Translations under genes and position numbers: made by a program
Notes under the pieces: model-generated
The model's input: the letters and a program-made list of their open reading frames with translations, nothing else
What the model was told of the DNA's origin: nothing
Database searches by the model: none
Assembly: GCA_030017935.1 (NCBI GenBank)
Contig: JASEGF010000052.1
Span: 1-11,256 of the forward strand
DNA: 11,256 bases
Source of the DNA: Bacteroidales bacterium
Lineage (GTDB): Bacteria; Bacteroidota; Bacteroidia; Bacteroidales; DTU049
Direction of reading: 5' to 3'
In this document: positions 1 through 6,386 of the stretch, in pieces
Position numbering within the stretch: position 1 is the stretch's first letter
How the letters are laid out: each line of letters opens with the position of its first letter

Positions 1-711
1 ATACCTACATACAACGAAATAGAAAATATAGAGCTTATTATTAAAACTGTATTTTCATTACCAGAAGCTTTTGATATTTTAGTGGTAGATGATAATTCAC
101 CTGATGGCACAGCTGATATTGTAAAAAAAATGATTCCGCAATATCCAGATTCATTGCATTTATTATTAAGAGAGCAAAAAGAAGGATTAGGTAGAGCATA
201 TATAGCAGGTTTCAAATGGGCTCTAGAGCATGGGTACGAATATATTTTAGAAATGGATGCTGATTTTTCTCATAATCCTGCCGACTTAGTTAGACTATTA
301 GCTACTTGTAGAGACGAAGGTTATGATTTATCTATTGGCTCTCGCTATATTTCAGGTATTACAGTGATGAATTGGCCACTATCTCGTGTACTTTTATCTT
401 ATTTCGCTTCTAAGTATGTAAATTTAATCACGGGAATGCCTATTAAGGATTCTACGGCTGGTTTTGTATGCTATAGAGCTAATTTTTTATCTTATCTTAA
501 TTTAGATAAAATATCATTTGTAGGATATGCTTTTCAGATAGAAATGAAATACTATGCATATAAGCTTGGATTTAAAATCAAAGAAGTACCAATAGTATTT
601 TCTGAGCGTCTAAGAGGGCAATCTAAAATGAATAAAAAAATTGTTTTTGAGGCAATGTGGGGTGTTATGCAACTACGTTTTCGTAATGCAAAAAAAATTG
701 TAAAATCATAA
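1..711 (+). CDS. Polyprenol-phosphate mannosyltransferase (GT2, DPM1-like), 5'-truncated
   Basis: The frame is open from base 1, so the gene starts upstream of the window; 236 residues are visible. Family members of this single-domain type are about 240-250 residues, so only a few N-terminal residues should be missing. Visible motifs, numbered in the fragment: PTYNE at 2-6, the nucleotide-sugar motif DDNSPDGT at 30-37, KEGLGRAY at 60-67, the DxD-type metal motif DADFSH at 86-91, GSRY at 113-116, DSTAGF at 150-155, QIEM at 179-182 and ERLRGQSKM at 202-210. These are the hallmarks of dolichol/polyprenyl-phosphate mannose synthases, which transfer mannose from GDP-mannose to a lipid phosphate on the cytoplasmic membrane face. 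There is no C-terminal membrane domain, as in the soluble DPM1 form. The stop shares one base with the next start (TAATG), implying co-transcription and translational coupling. The exact sugar is inferred from the family. Confidence 0.9.
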   Translation: MPTYNEIENIELIIKTVFSLPEAFDILVVDDNSPDGTADIVKKMIPQYPDSLHLLLREQKEGLGRAYIAGFKWALEHGYEYILEMDADFSHNPADLVRLLATCRDEGYDLSIGSRYISGITVMNWPLSRVLLSYFASKYVNLITGMPIKDSTAGFVCYRANFLSYLNLDKISFVGYAFQIEMKYYAYKLGFKIKEVPIVFSERLRGQSKMNKKIVFEAMWGVMQLRFRNAKKIVKS

Positions 712-2045
712 TGGACAATTATCATATCATAAATGTCCATATCATTAATGAAGGTCAAATATCTTTGGGCGAAGTTTTCATCTCTAAAGGAATTATTGAA
801 AAAATAAATTTTAATATTACCAGTAAAACACCAACAAATTATCAACAAATTGATGGCCATGGTAATTATTTAATTCCAGGGATCATTGACACGCATGTGC
901 ATTTTCGTGAGCCAGGCTATAATGATAAAGCTAGCATTCATACAGAGTCATTAGCAGCTCTCTATGGAGGTGTAACTTCATTTATAGATATGCCAAATAC
1001 ACTGCCACCTACTACTGATAAAAGCCTTCTAGAGCAGAAATTAGATATCGCTAACAAAGATTCTTTCATAAATTATGGCTTCTATCTGGCAGCTGTAGAT
1101 GATAATTTCTCTGAAATACAAAAAATAGAACCTAGTGAATTAGCTGGTATAAAAGTTTTTTGGGGCAATACTACTGGCAATCTGTCCCTCAAAAATCCAA
1201 CTGTAATTAATCAAGTTTTTCAATTGCCATATTTGATAGCTGTACATGCTGAGGATAATACTACAATCAACTTAAATAAAGAGTTGTATTTAGATCTTTT
1301 TGATAACGATGTTTTTATTCATCCAATTATTAGAAATATAGATGCATGCATCAATGCAGCCAAAGATATTTTATCGATTGCAAAAAATTATAATACTCGT
1401 TTGCATTATTTACATATTTCTCACATAAATGAGCTAAATTTCATTTATAATTTTAAAAATAAACTTTCTAATTTGTCTGTTGAAACTTGTCCACATTATC
1501 TATACTTCGATTTATCAGATTATGCTACTTATGGCAATTTAATAAAAGTAAATCCATCAATAAAATCTACTAAAGAGCAACGAATGCAATTATTAAATTC
1601 TTTAAATTTGATTGATACTATTGGTAGTGATCATGCTCCACATTTGAAAAATGAAAAGTTGAATTCTTATGAATTATCTCCATCTGGCATACCATCTATT
1701 CAGCATGAATTAGGTCTGATGTGGGCTCTGGCAGAAAAAAATTTTTTGTCTTTGCCAGATTTAATAAATAAAATGGCTCATAAACCAGCTCAAATATTTA
1801 GAATTGATAAAAGAGGTTTTATCCGTGAAGGATATTACGCAGATTTAGTTTTAGTAAAGAATAATGCCCATGAATTAATAACTAGTGATAAACTGAAATA
1901 TAAATGTGAATGGAGCCCATACGAGAATTTTATAATTCCAATTACTGTTGATAAAGTATGGATAAATGGAGAAATAATGCTCGACAATAATTCAATAATT
2001 CCAAATAAATCTGCATTACCTCTACATTTTAATAATCCAAAATAA
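711..2045 (+). CDS. pyrC: Dihydroorotase
   Basis: This 444-residue amidohydrolase should close N-carbamoyl-aspartate to dihydroorotate, step three of pyrimidine synthesis, in the cytoplasm. Metal-binding residues are visible: DTHVHFREPG at 60-69 gives H62 and H64, K148 lies in GIKVFWGNTTGN, H179 in AVHAEDN, H235 in LHISH, and the catalytic aspartate D307 in GSDHAPH. CPHYL (260-264) and NPSIKS (281-286) are further family motifs. K148 fits the lysine, usually carboxylated, that bridges two zinc ions in this Bacteroidota subgroup; some class I enzymes use Asp instead. The C-terminus has the usual small beta domain with YADLVLV (376-382). The start at 711 overlaps the upstream stop by one base, which supports this ATG. 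Related hydantoinases and allantoinases are the alternative, but the HVHFREPG and GSDHAPH context favours dihydroorotase. Confidence 0.93.
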   Translation: MDNYHIINVHIINEGQISLGEVFISKGIIEKINFNITSKTPTNYQQIDGHGNYLIPGIIDTHVHFREPGYNDKASIHTESLAALYGGVTSFIDMPNTLPPTTDKSLLEQKLDIANKDSFINYGFYLAAVDDNFSEIQKIEPSELAGIKVFWGNTTGNLSLKNPTVINQVFQLPYLIAVHAEDNTTINLNKELYLDLFDNDVFIHPIIRNIDACINAAKDILSIAKNYNTRLHYLHISHINELNFIYNFKNKLSNLSVETCPHYLYFDLSDYATYGNLIKVNPSIKSTKEQRMQLLNSLNLIDTIGSDHAPHLKNEKLNSYELSPSGIPSIQHELGLMWALAEKNFLSLPDLINKMAHKPAQIFRIDKRGFIREGYYADLVLVKNNAHELITSDKLKYKCEWSPYENFIIPITVDKVWINGEIMLDNNSIIPNKSALPLHFNNPK

Positions 2046-2046
2046 C

Positions 2047-2078
2047 TTTTAATAATTGAAATATTTTAACTAATTTTG
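2047..2078 (+). promoter_or_regulatory. Candidate promoter for ruvC-rbr
   Basis: TAATTTTG at 2071-2078 matches the Bacteroidota -7 consensus TAnnTTTG exactly. A TTTT at 2047-2050 sits 20 nt upstream where the -33 TTTG would be, a 3 of 4 match. Transcription would begin near 2085, giving a leader of about 30 nt. In such AT-rich DNA a chance match is possible. Confidence 0.4.
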
Positions 2079-2116
2079 ACATTTGATATAAAAATTTAAA
2101 AACTAAATTAATACTA

Positions 2117-2695
2117 ATGAATTTAAATAATTGCTATAAAATATTAGGGATAGATCCAGGGTCCAATATAACAGGTTACGCTATAATAGGAGTAGATAAT
2201 TATAATCTATTTACTATAGACATAGGATGTATAAATGTAAAGAAAGTAAAAGATCATTTTGAGCGAATTAAACTAATACATAAAACAGTGAAAGAATTGA
2301 TAAATTCTCACAAACCGAATGTATTGTCAATAGAAGGGCCTTATTATGGGCAAAATGTACAATCTATGCTAAAGCTAGGACGTGCACAAGGGGTAGTGAT
2401 AGCTGCTGCATTAGAGTATGGCATTGATGTTTATGAGTATGCTCCCAGAAAAGTAAAAATTTCTGTAACAGGCAATGGTAGGGCATCTAAAGAACAAGTA
2501 GCAGGTATGATAAATAATATACTTCAAATAAAAGATGATTCTTTACCTTTCGATGCTACAGATGCTGCAGCAATAGCTTTATGCCATTATTATTCAGATT
2601 ATTCTAGGATAATACCTAAAGAAGATGTACATTTTAGAAAAAATAAATGGCTCCAATTTATCGAAGATAATCCTGATAGAATCATTCAAAAATAA
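2117..2695 (+). CDS. ruvC: Crossover junction endodeoxyribonuclease RuvC
   Basis: This 192-residue protein should resolve Holliday junctions together with the RuvAB branch-migration motor. It has an RNase H fold. The four acidic catalytic residues are visible: D13 in GIDPG, E73 in SIEGPYYG, and D146 and D149 in FDATDA. The segment NVQSMLKLGRAQG at 80-92 is the family's DNA-contact motif. Length is slightly above the usual 160-190, with a basic/acidic tail after residue 165 as in other Bacteroidota. In-frame stops lie just upstream of the ATG, fixing the start. The gene follows pyrC by 71 bp, and rubrerythrin follows after 18 bp, so ruvC and rbr are probably co-transcribed. No ruvA or ruvB is in the window. 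Confidence 0.96.
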   Translation: MNLNNCYKILGIDPGSNITGYAIIGVDNYNLFTIDIGCINVKKVKDHFERIKLIHKTVKELINSHKPNVLSIEGPYYGQNVQSMLKLGRAQGVVIAAALEYGIDVYEYAPRKVKISVTGNGRASKEQVAGMINNILQIKDDSLPFDATDAAAIALCHYYSDYSRIIPKEDVHFRKNKWLQFIEDNPDRIIQK

Positions 2696-2713
2696 AACAA
2701 AAAAACAAATATT

Positions 2714-3298
2714 ATGAAAGAAACAATTAAAAATTTAGCAAAAGCCTTTATAGGAGAAAGTCAAGCCAGAAATCGCTATACCTTTTATTCTAAAATAGCA
2801 AAAAATGAAGGGTATGAGCAAATAGCTGAAATATTTACTATGACAGCAGATAATGAACGTGAGCATGCTAGCTGGTTATTTAAACATATTAATGAACTAA
2901 AAAAAGAATCTACTGAGAATTTAGATGAAATTATTGTAGAAGCCGGTGCTCCCACTACATTAGGCACAACAATAGATAACTTAAAAGCAGCCATAGCTGG
3001 AGAAACATATGAATTTACAAGTATGTATCCAGAATTTGCTGATGTTGCTGAGAAAGAAGGCTATACTGCTATAGCTAATAGATTGAGAGCTATTGCTGTA
3101 GCTGAACAACACCACGCTGAACGTTATGAAAAAATTCTAAAAGAGGTAGAAGCTGGTACATTCTTTAAAAAAGATCAACCAGTAGTATGGTTCTGCAGAG
3201 AATGTGGTTATATGCATATCGGTACCGAACCACCTCAAGTATGCCCTGCATGTTCTCATCCTCGTAGCTTCTATCAATTAAAAATAGAACAATATTAA
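2714..3298 (+). CDS. rbr: Rubrerythrin
   Basis: This 194-residue protein has two domains. Residues 1-150 are a ferritin-like four-helix diiron domain with ligands visible as E15 (GES), E48-x-x-H51 (NEREH), E97 and E100 (GETYE), and E131-x-x-H134. Residues 157-194 are a C-terminal rubredoxin-like Fe(Cys)4 knuckle: C161 and C164 (CRECGY), then C177 and C180 (CPACSHP). Rubrerythrins reduce hydrogen peroxide to water in the cytoplasm using electrons through the rubredoxin centre. They are typical of anaerobes and microaerophiles, although Bacteroidota with other lifestyles also carry them. The gene lies 18 bp after ruvC and is followed by an intrinsic terminator, so it ends that transcript. No separate promoter is evident. 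Confidence 0.96.
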   Translation: MKETIKNLAKAFIGESQARNRYTFYSKIAKNEGYEQIAEIFTMTADNEREHASWLFKHINELKKESTENLDEIIVEAGAPTTLGTTIDNLKAAIAGETYEFTSMYPEFADVAEKEGYTAIANRLRAIAVAEQHHAERYEKILKEVEAGTFFKKDQPVVWFCRECGYMHIGTEPPQVCPACSHPRSFYQLKIEQY

Positions 3299-3319
3299 TT
3301 TTTTAAATAATTTCACTGT

Positions 3320-3350
3320 AAAAAAGTCGAAGCTATGTTTCGACTTTTTT
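3320..3350 (+). terminator. Intrinsic terminator after rubrerythrin
   Basis: A perfect 12-bp stem (3320-3331 with 3339-3350) has a GTCGAA core flanked by A and T runs, and a 7-nt loop. The 3' arm ends in six T residues. The A-tract on the other side would let it work in both directions, but no minus-strand gene ends here. Confidence 0.88.
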
Positions 3351-3384
3351 ATTATAATTTTTAAAAATTGGAAAAAGAAATAAT

Positions 3385-3415
3385 TTTTTTAAATAAAAAA
3401 TAATTTATAATTTTG
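3385..3415 (+). promoter_or_regulatory. Candidate promoter for rpsO
   Basis: TAATTTTG at 3408-3415, followed by CACTC, matches the Bacteroidota -7 element. The T-run at 3384-3390 supplies a TTTT at the -33 position (3385-3388), 19 nt upstream. The -7 and its flank closely resemble the tRNA-Lys promoter at 10922-10929. The predicted leader is about 12-15 nt. Confidence 0.6.
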
Positions 3416-3434
3416 CACTCTAAAATTTAGAAAT

Positions 3435-3704
3435 ATGTATTTAACACCAGAAAAAACAAGAGAACTTGTTATAAAATTTGGCGGAAGTGAAAAGAATACA
3501 GGTGATACATCTGTTCAAATAGCTATTTTGACAGAAAGAATCCTGCATTTAACAGATTATATGAAAGAAAATAAAAAAGATTTTTCTGCAAAACGTTCTC
3601 TATTGACTTTGGTTAATAAACGTAAACGTTTATTAAAATATTTAAAAAGAGAAAATTACGATAAATATATAGATGTTACTAAACAACTTAATATTCGTAG
3701 ATGA
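3435..3704 (+). CDS. rpsO: 30S ribosomal protein S15
   Basis: The protein is 89 residues, the standard S15 length. It binds the central-domain three-way junction of 16S rRNA early in 30S assembly. Family features are DTGDTSVQIA-type sequence near residues 22-30, KKD at 47-49 followed by RSLLTLVNKRKRLLKYL at 54-70, and the C-terminal LNIRR. Two positions differ from the E. coli pattern GHFAEHKKDHHSRR: Y42 replaces a commonly conserved His, and A52 replaces the Ser of HHSRR. N46 also replaces a His, a change I believe is common in this phylum. Its position directly upstream of pnp matches the widely conserved rpsO-pnp order. Confidence 0.97.
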   Translation: MYLTPEKTRELVIKFGGSEKNTGDTSVQIAILTERILHLTDYMKENKKDFSAKRSLLTLVNKRKRLLKYLKRENYDKYIDVTKQLNIRR

Positions 3705-3709
3705 TTTTC

Positions 3710-3729
3710 AAAGATAAATCTATCTTTTT
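3710..3729 (+). terminator. Weak hairpin just after rpsO
   Basis: The sequence AAAGATA-AATC-TATCTTT (3710-3727) forms a 7-bp stem with a 4-nt loop and continues into two more T residues. It is low in G+C, so it is weak. It may attenuate transcription or protect the rpsO mRNA end. Confidence 0.4.
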
Positions 3730-3759
3730 CAATATTTAATGAACCTTTTTCAAAATTTT

Positions 3760-3798
3760 AAATATAATTAGCGAATGATTTGTGCTAATTATATTTTT
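3760..3798 (+). terminator. rpsO-pnp intergenic hairpin: terminator or processing site
   Basis: A perfect 13-bp stem, AAATATAATTAGC (3760-3772) with GCTAATTATATTT (3784-3796), has an 11-nt loop and ends in TTTTT (3794-3798). It has the form of an intrinsic terminator. It lies 26 nt before the pnp ATG, and I see no promoter between it and pnp, so full termination would silence pnp. By analogy with the E. coli rpsO-pnp intergenic hairpin, which RNase III cuts and PNPase uses for autocontrol, it may be a partial terminator or processing element. Confidence 0.6.
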
Positions 3799-3824
3799 AT
3801 TTATTAATAATAAAAATTTATCAG

Positions 3825-5948
3825 ATGCAAGAATTTATAGAGACAATTAATCTACCAAATGGGCAGATAGTAGAAATATCAACAGGCAAATTAGCTAAAC
3901 AAGCTGATGGATCAGTTGTAGTGAAATGTGGAGATATGATGCTTTTAGCAACTGCAGTTTCAAAAAATGAGCCTACACCAGATGCAGATTTTATGCCATT
4001 AACAGTAGAATATCAAGAGAAATATGCTGCAGCAGGTCGTTTCCCAGGTGGTTTTCTAAAAAGAGAATCTAGACCATCAGAATACGAAATACTTATTGCT
4101 AGATTAGTAGATCGTGCTTTGAGGCCCATTTTCCCAGAAAACTATCACGCTGAAACTCAAGTGTTAGTATTTCTTATCAGTGCAGATCCTAATTATCCGC
4201 CAGATGCATTTGCAGCATTAGCAGCATCAGCAGCTCTTACTATTTCTGACATTCCTTTTGACCAGCCAATTTCAGAAGTTAGAGTAGCTAAAATAAATGG
4301 TGAATTCAAAATAAATCCCACAATTAATGAGATAGAATTAGCTGATTTAGATTTAATGGTTGGTGGCACATTAACTGACATTAATATGGTAGAGGGAGAG
4401 AGCAAAGAAGTAGATGAAAACACTATCATAGAAGCTCTCAAGATAGCTCATGAATATATTAAACTTGAAATCGAAGGACAAATGCGTCTCAGAGAAAAAG
4501 CTGGAAAACCTAAACGTATCTATGACCACGAAGTAAATAGTGAGGAAATTAAACAAAAATTAGAAGATTTTTGCTATGACAAAGTTTTATCAGTGGCTCG
4601 TGAACATTTAACTTCTAAAAAAGAACGTCAAGAAAAATTCGATGCAATAAAAGAAGAATTTTTAAATCAATTCACTGAAGAAGAGAAAGCTGAAATAACA
4701 TCAATGGTAAATAGATATTTCCATGATTTACACAAAAGAGCAGTTAGGCAGATGATACTAGAAGATGGGAAAAGATTAGATGGTCGCTCCTTAGATGAAA
4801 TAAGACCAATTTGGTGCGAGGTTAATTATTTACCTTCTGCTCATGGTTCTGCTATTTTCACTCGCGGAGAAACGCAAAGTTTAACCACAGTAACTTTAGG
4901 TACAAAACTAGATGAACAATTAATAGACGGAGCAGTCTTCGAAGGGACAAGTAATTTTTTATTACATTATAATTTTCCACCTTTTTCTACTGGAGAAGTT
5001 AAACCATTACGCTTGGGGCGTAGAGAAATAGGACATGGAAATTTAGCTCTTAGAGCATTAAAAAATATGATAGTACGCAATGAAGATAATCCATATACCA
5101 TAAGAGTAGTGTCAGATATATTAGAATCTAATGGCAGCTCATCAATGGCTACGGTATGTGCTGGTTCTTTAGCACTTATGGACTCTGGAGTTAAAATGAG
5201 TAAACCTGTATCAGGTATCGCAATGGGACTAATAATGGATGAAACTACTGGTAAATATGCAGTGTTAAGCGATATATTAGGAGACGAAGATCATCTGGGC
5301 GATATGGACTTCAAAGTAGCTGGTACAGCTGATGGCATAACTGCTTGCCAAATGGATATAAAAGTAAAAGGTTTGTCATTTCAAGTGTTATCAGAGGCTC
5401 TATTACAAGCAAAGAAAGGAAGATTACATATATTAAACATAATGAATCAAACTATTTCTGCTAGTAGACCAGACTATAAACCAAATGTTCCACGCTATAA
5501 GAAATTAACTATTCCGCGCGAATTTATGGGTGCTGTGATTGGCGTCGGTGGCAAAGTGATTCAAGAACTACAAAGAGAAACTAATAGCACTATAGTTATA
5601 GAAGAAGCAGGTGAAATGGCTGTAGTAGATATCTTCTCTACTAATAAAGAAGGTTTAGAAAAAGCTGTTAATAAAATCAAAGCCATAACTACTGTTCCAC
5701 AAATAGGTGATGTATTTGATGGTATAGTGAAATCTATCCAAGCTTACGGAGCTTTTGTAGAAATATTACCAGGTAAAGAAGGTCTATTGCATATTTCAGA
5801 AATTGATAATAAACGTGTAAATGATGTAAATGATTACTATAAAGTAGGTGATCATGTTCAAGTAAAAATATTAGACATCGATACCAAAACTGGAAAATTT
5901 AAACTTTCTCACAAAGCATTAATTAAAAATCAAGGTGATAGGATATAG
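3825..5948 (+). CDS. pnp: Polyribonucleotide nucleotidyltransferase (PNPase)
   Basis: This 707-residue enzyme degrades RNA 3' to 5' using phosphate and acts as a trimer in mRNA turnover. Domain order: first RNase PH-like domain (about 10-145, with GRFPGGFLKRESRPSE at 71-86), a helical linker (about 240-310), the catalytic second RNase PH domain (about 318-540), a KH domain (about 558-620, GVGGKVI at 573-579) and an S1 domain (about 625-695, YGAFVEILPGKEGLLHISEI from 641). Active-site residues are visible: the SSS phosphate-binding motif at 438-440, and D487 and D493 in GDEDHLGDMDFK. The protein stops soon after the S1 domain. Its last four residues, GDRI, are encoded by the first unit of a heptamer DNA repeat that continues past the stop. 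It follows rpsO by 120 bp. Confidence 0.98.
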   Translation: MQEFIETINLPNGQIVEISTGKLAKQADGSVVVKCGDMMLLATAVSKNEPTPDADFMPLTVEYQEKYAAAGRFPGGFLKRESRPSEYEILIARLVDRALRPIFPENYHAETQVLVFLISADPNYPPDAFAALAASAALTISDIPFDQPISEVRVAKINGEFKINPTINEIELADLDLMVGGTLTDINMVEGESKEVDENTIIEALKIAHEYIKLEIEGQMRLREKAGKPKRIYDHEVNSEEIKQKLEDFCYDKVLSVAREHLTSKKERQEKFDAIKEEFLNQFTEEEKAEITSMVNRYFHDLHKRAVRQMILEDGKRLDGRSLDEIRPIWCEVNYLPSAHGSAIFTRGETQSLTTVTLGTKLDEQLIDGAVFEGTSNFLLHYNFPPFSTGEVKPLRLGRREIGHGNLALRALKNMIVRNEDNPYTIRVVSDILESNGSSSMATVCAGSLALMDSGVKMSKPVSGIAMGLIMDETTGKYAVLSDILGDEDHLGDMDFKVAGTADGITACQMDIKVKGLSFQVLSEALLQAKKGRLHILNIMNQTISASRPDYKPNVPRYKKLTIPREFMGAVIGVGGKVIQELQRETNSTIVIEEAGEMAVVDIFSTNKEGLEKAVNKIKAITTVPQIGDVFDGIVKSIQAYGAFVEILPGKEGLLHISEIDNKRVNDVNDYYKVGDHVQVKILDIDTKTGKFKLSHKALIKNQGDRI

Positions 5949-6030
5949 TATATAGGTGATAGGTGATGGGTGATAAGTGATAGGAGACTTGGTGACTGGG
6001 AGACGGGGTGAGATGAGGAAACGGGGAGCG
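5932..6030 (+). repeat. Purine-rich degenerate heptamer/octamer tandem array
   Basis: The clearest units are AGGTGAT (5954-5960), AGGTGAT (5961-5967), GGGTGAT (5968-5974), AAGTGAT (5975-5981) and AGGAGAC (5982-5988). They drift into octamers such as TTGGTGAC and TGGGAGAC, then into G-rich sequence up to about 6030. An isolated AGGTGATAGG at 5933 covers the last codons of pnp. The strong G bias on one strand contrasts with the AT-rich surroundings. It recalls short tandemly repeated heptamers known in cyanobacteria, but I make no claim of homology. Confidence 0.8.
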
Positions 6031-6040
6031 ATCATGAGTG

Positions 6041-6087
6041 TTAAGCTTGAGTATTTTCTAAAAAACTACTCAAGCTTAATTTTTTTA
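6041..6087 (+). terminator. Strong intrinsic terminator after pnp
   Basis: A perfect 13-bp stem, TTAAGCTTGAGTA (6041-6053) with TACTCAAGCTTAA (6067-6079), has a 13-nt loop whose T and A runs can extend the pairing. It is followed by seven T residues (6080-6086). It lies 93 bp after the pnp stop, beyond the heptamer array, so the array should be transcribed in the pnp 3' UTR. Confidence 0.9.
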
Positions 6088-6165
6088 TTTGTGTTGATTT
6101 GTGTGCATTCGTGGACAATAAATATCTAATCTGCAATATTTATAATTTCATACACAGATTTACAC

Positions 6166-6184
6166 AAATTATCAGTGATAATTT
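6166..6184. repeat. Perfect 19-bp palindrome
   Basis: AAATTATCA-G-TGATAATTT is a 9+1+9 perfect dyad inside the intergenic repeat region. It could be an operator-like site or a small hairpin; no promoter abuts it. Confidence 0.5.
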
Positions 6185-6200
6185 AGTTATTTGAGTGAAT

Positions 6201-6218
6201 TTGTAAATTAATTTACAA
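6201..6218. repeat. Perfect 18-bp palindrome
   Basis: TTGTAAATT-AATTTACAA is a gapless dyad within one of the repeat units. The corresponding bases of the next unit (6293-6310) have lost the symmetry, so the palindrome itself is not conserved across copies. Confidence 0.5.
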
Positions 6219-6386
6219 TTAATATCTTAACAAACTAATAAAATTATCAACTAATAAACTTTAATTAATAATTTGTGATCATTTGTGTGCATTTGTGGAT
6301 TAACTTAAAATTAATATCTTACTAAACTCCTAAACTTATATACAAATTGATAATTGATTTATAAATAATTTTTATTCAAAAATCAA

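Larger units (their letters stand above)
6087..6334. repeat. Intergenic repeat family built from ATTTGTGnnn decamers
   Basis: Two 30-nt blocks (6087-6116 and 6271-6300) match at 26 of 30 bases. Each consists of three consecutive 10-bp units of form ATTTGTGnnn. A diverged pair of decamers begins at 6189, and an inverted pair, ATTTGTGTAA then ATCTGTGTAT, reads on the minus strand at 6150-6169. The unit heads at 6097, 6189 and 6281 are exactly 92 bp apart. The blocks 6189-6242 and 6281-6334 align without gaps at 44 of 54 bases. No open frame or transposase is associated. The stretch from 6335 to the lipoprotein stop at 6387 shows nothing further that I can support. Confidence 0.7.

Noticed and set aside
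82..711. GTG at 82 as the start of the mannosyltransferase
   Set aside because: The same frame is open to base 1 and encodes the conserved PTYNE motif upstream, so the gene is cut by the window edge.
552..860. Minus-strand open frame antisense to the mannosyltransferase end and pyrC start
   Set aside because: It lies across two well-supported genes and shows no recognisable protein features; the other antisense frames in pnp, rbr, the receptor and the lyase were dropped for the same reason.
5968..6027. G-quadruplex in the purine-rich array
   Set aside because: Only three runs of three or more G lie close enough together; a two-layer form is possible but not supportable.
6087..6334. CRISPR array or transposon remnant in the repeat region
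   Set aside because: The repeats are too degenerate and lack uniform repeat-spacer structure; one cluster is inverted, and there is no transposase, terminal repeat or cas gene.
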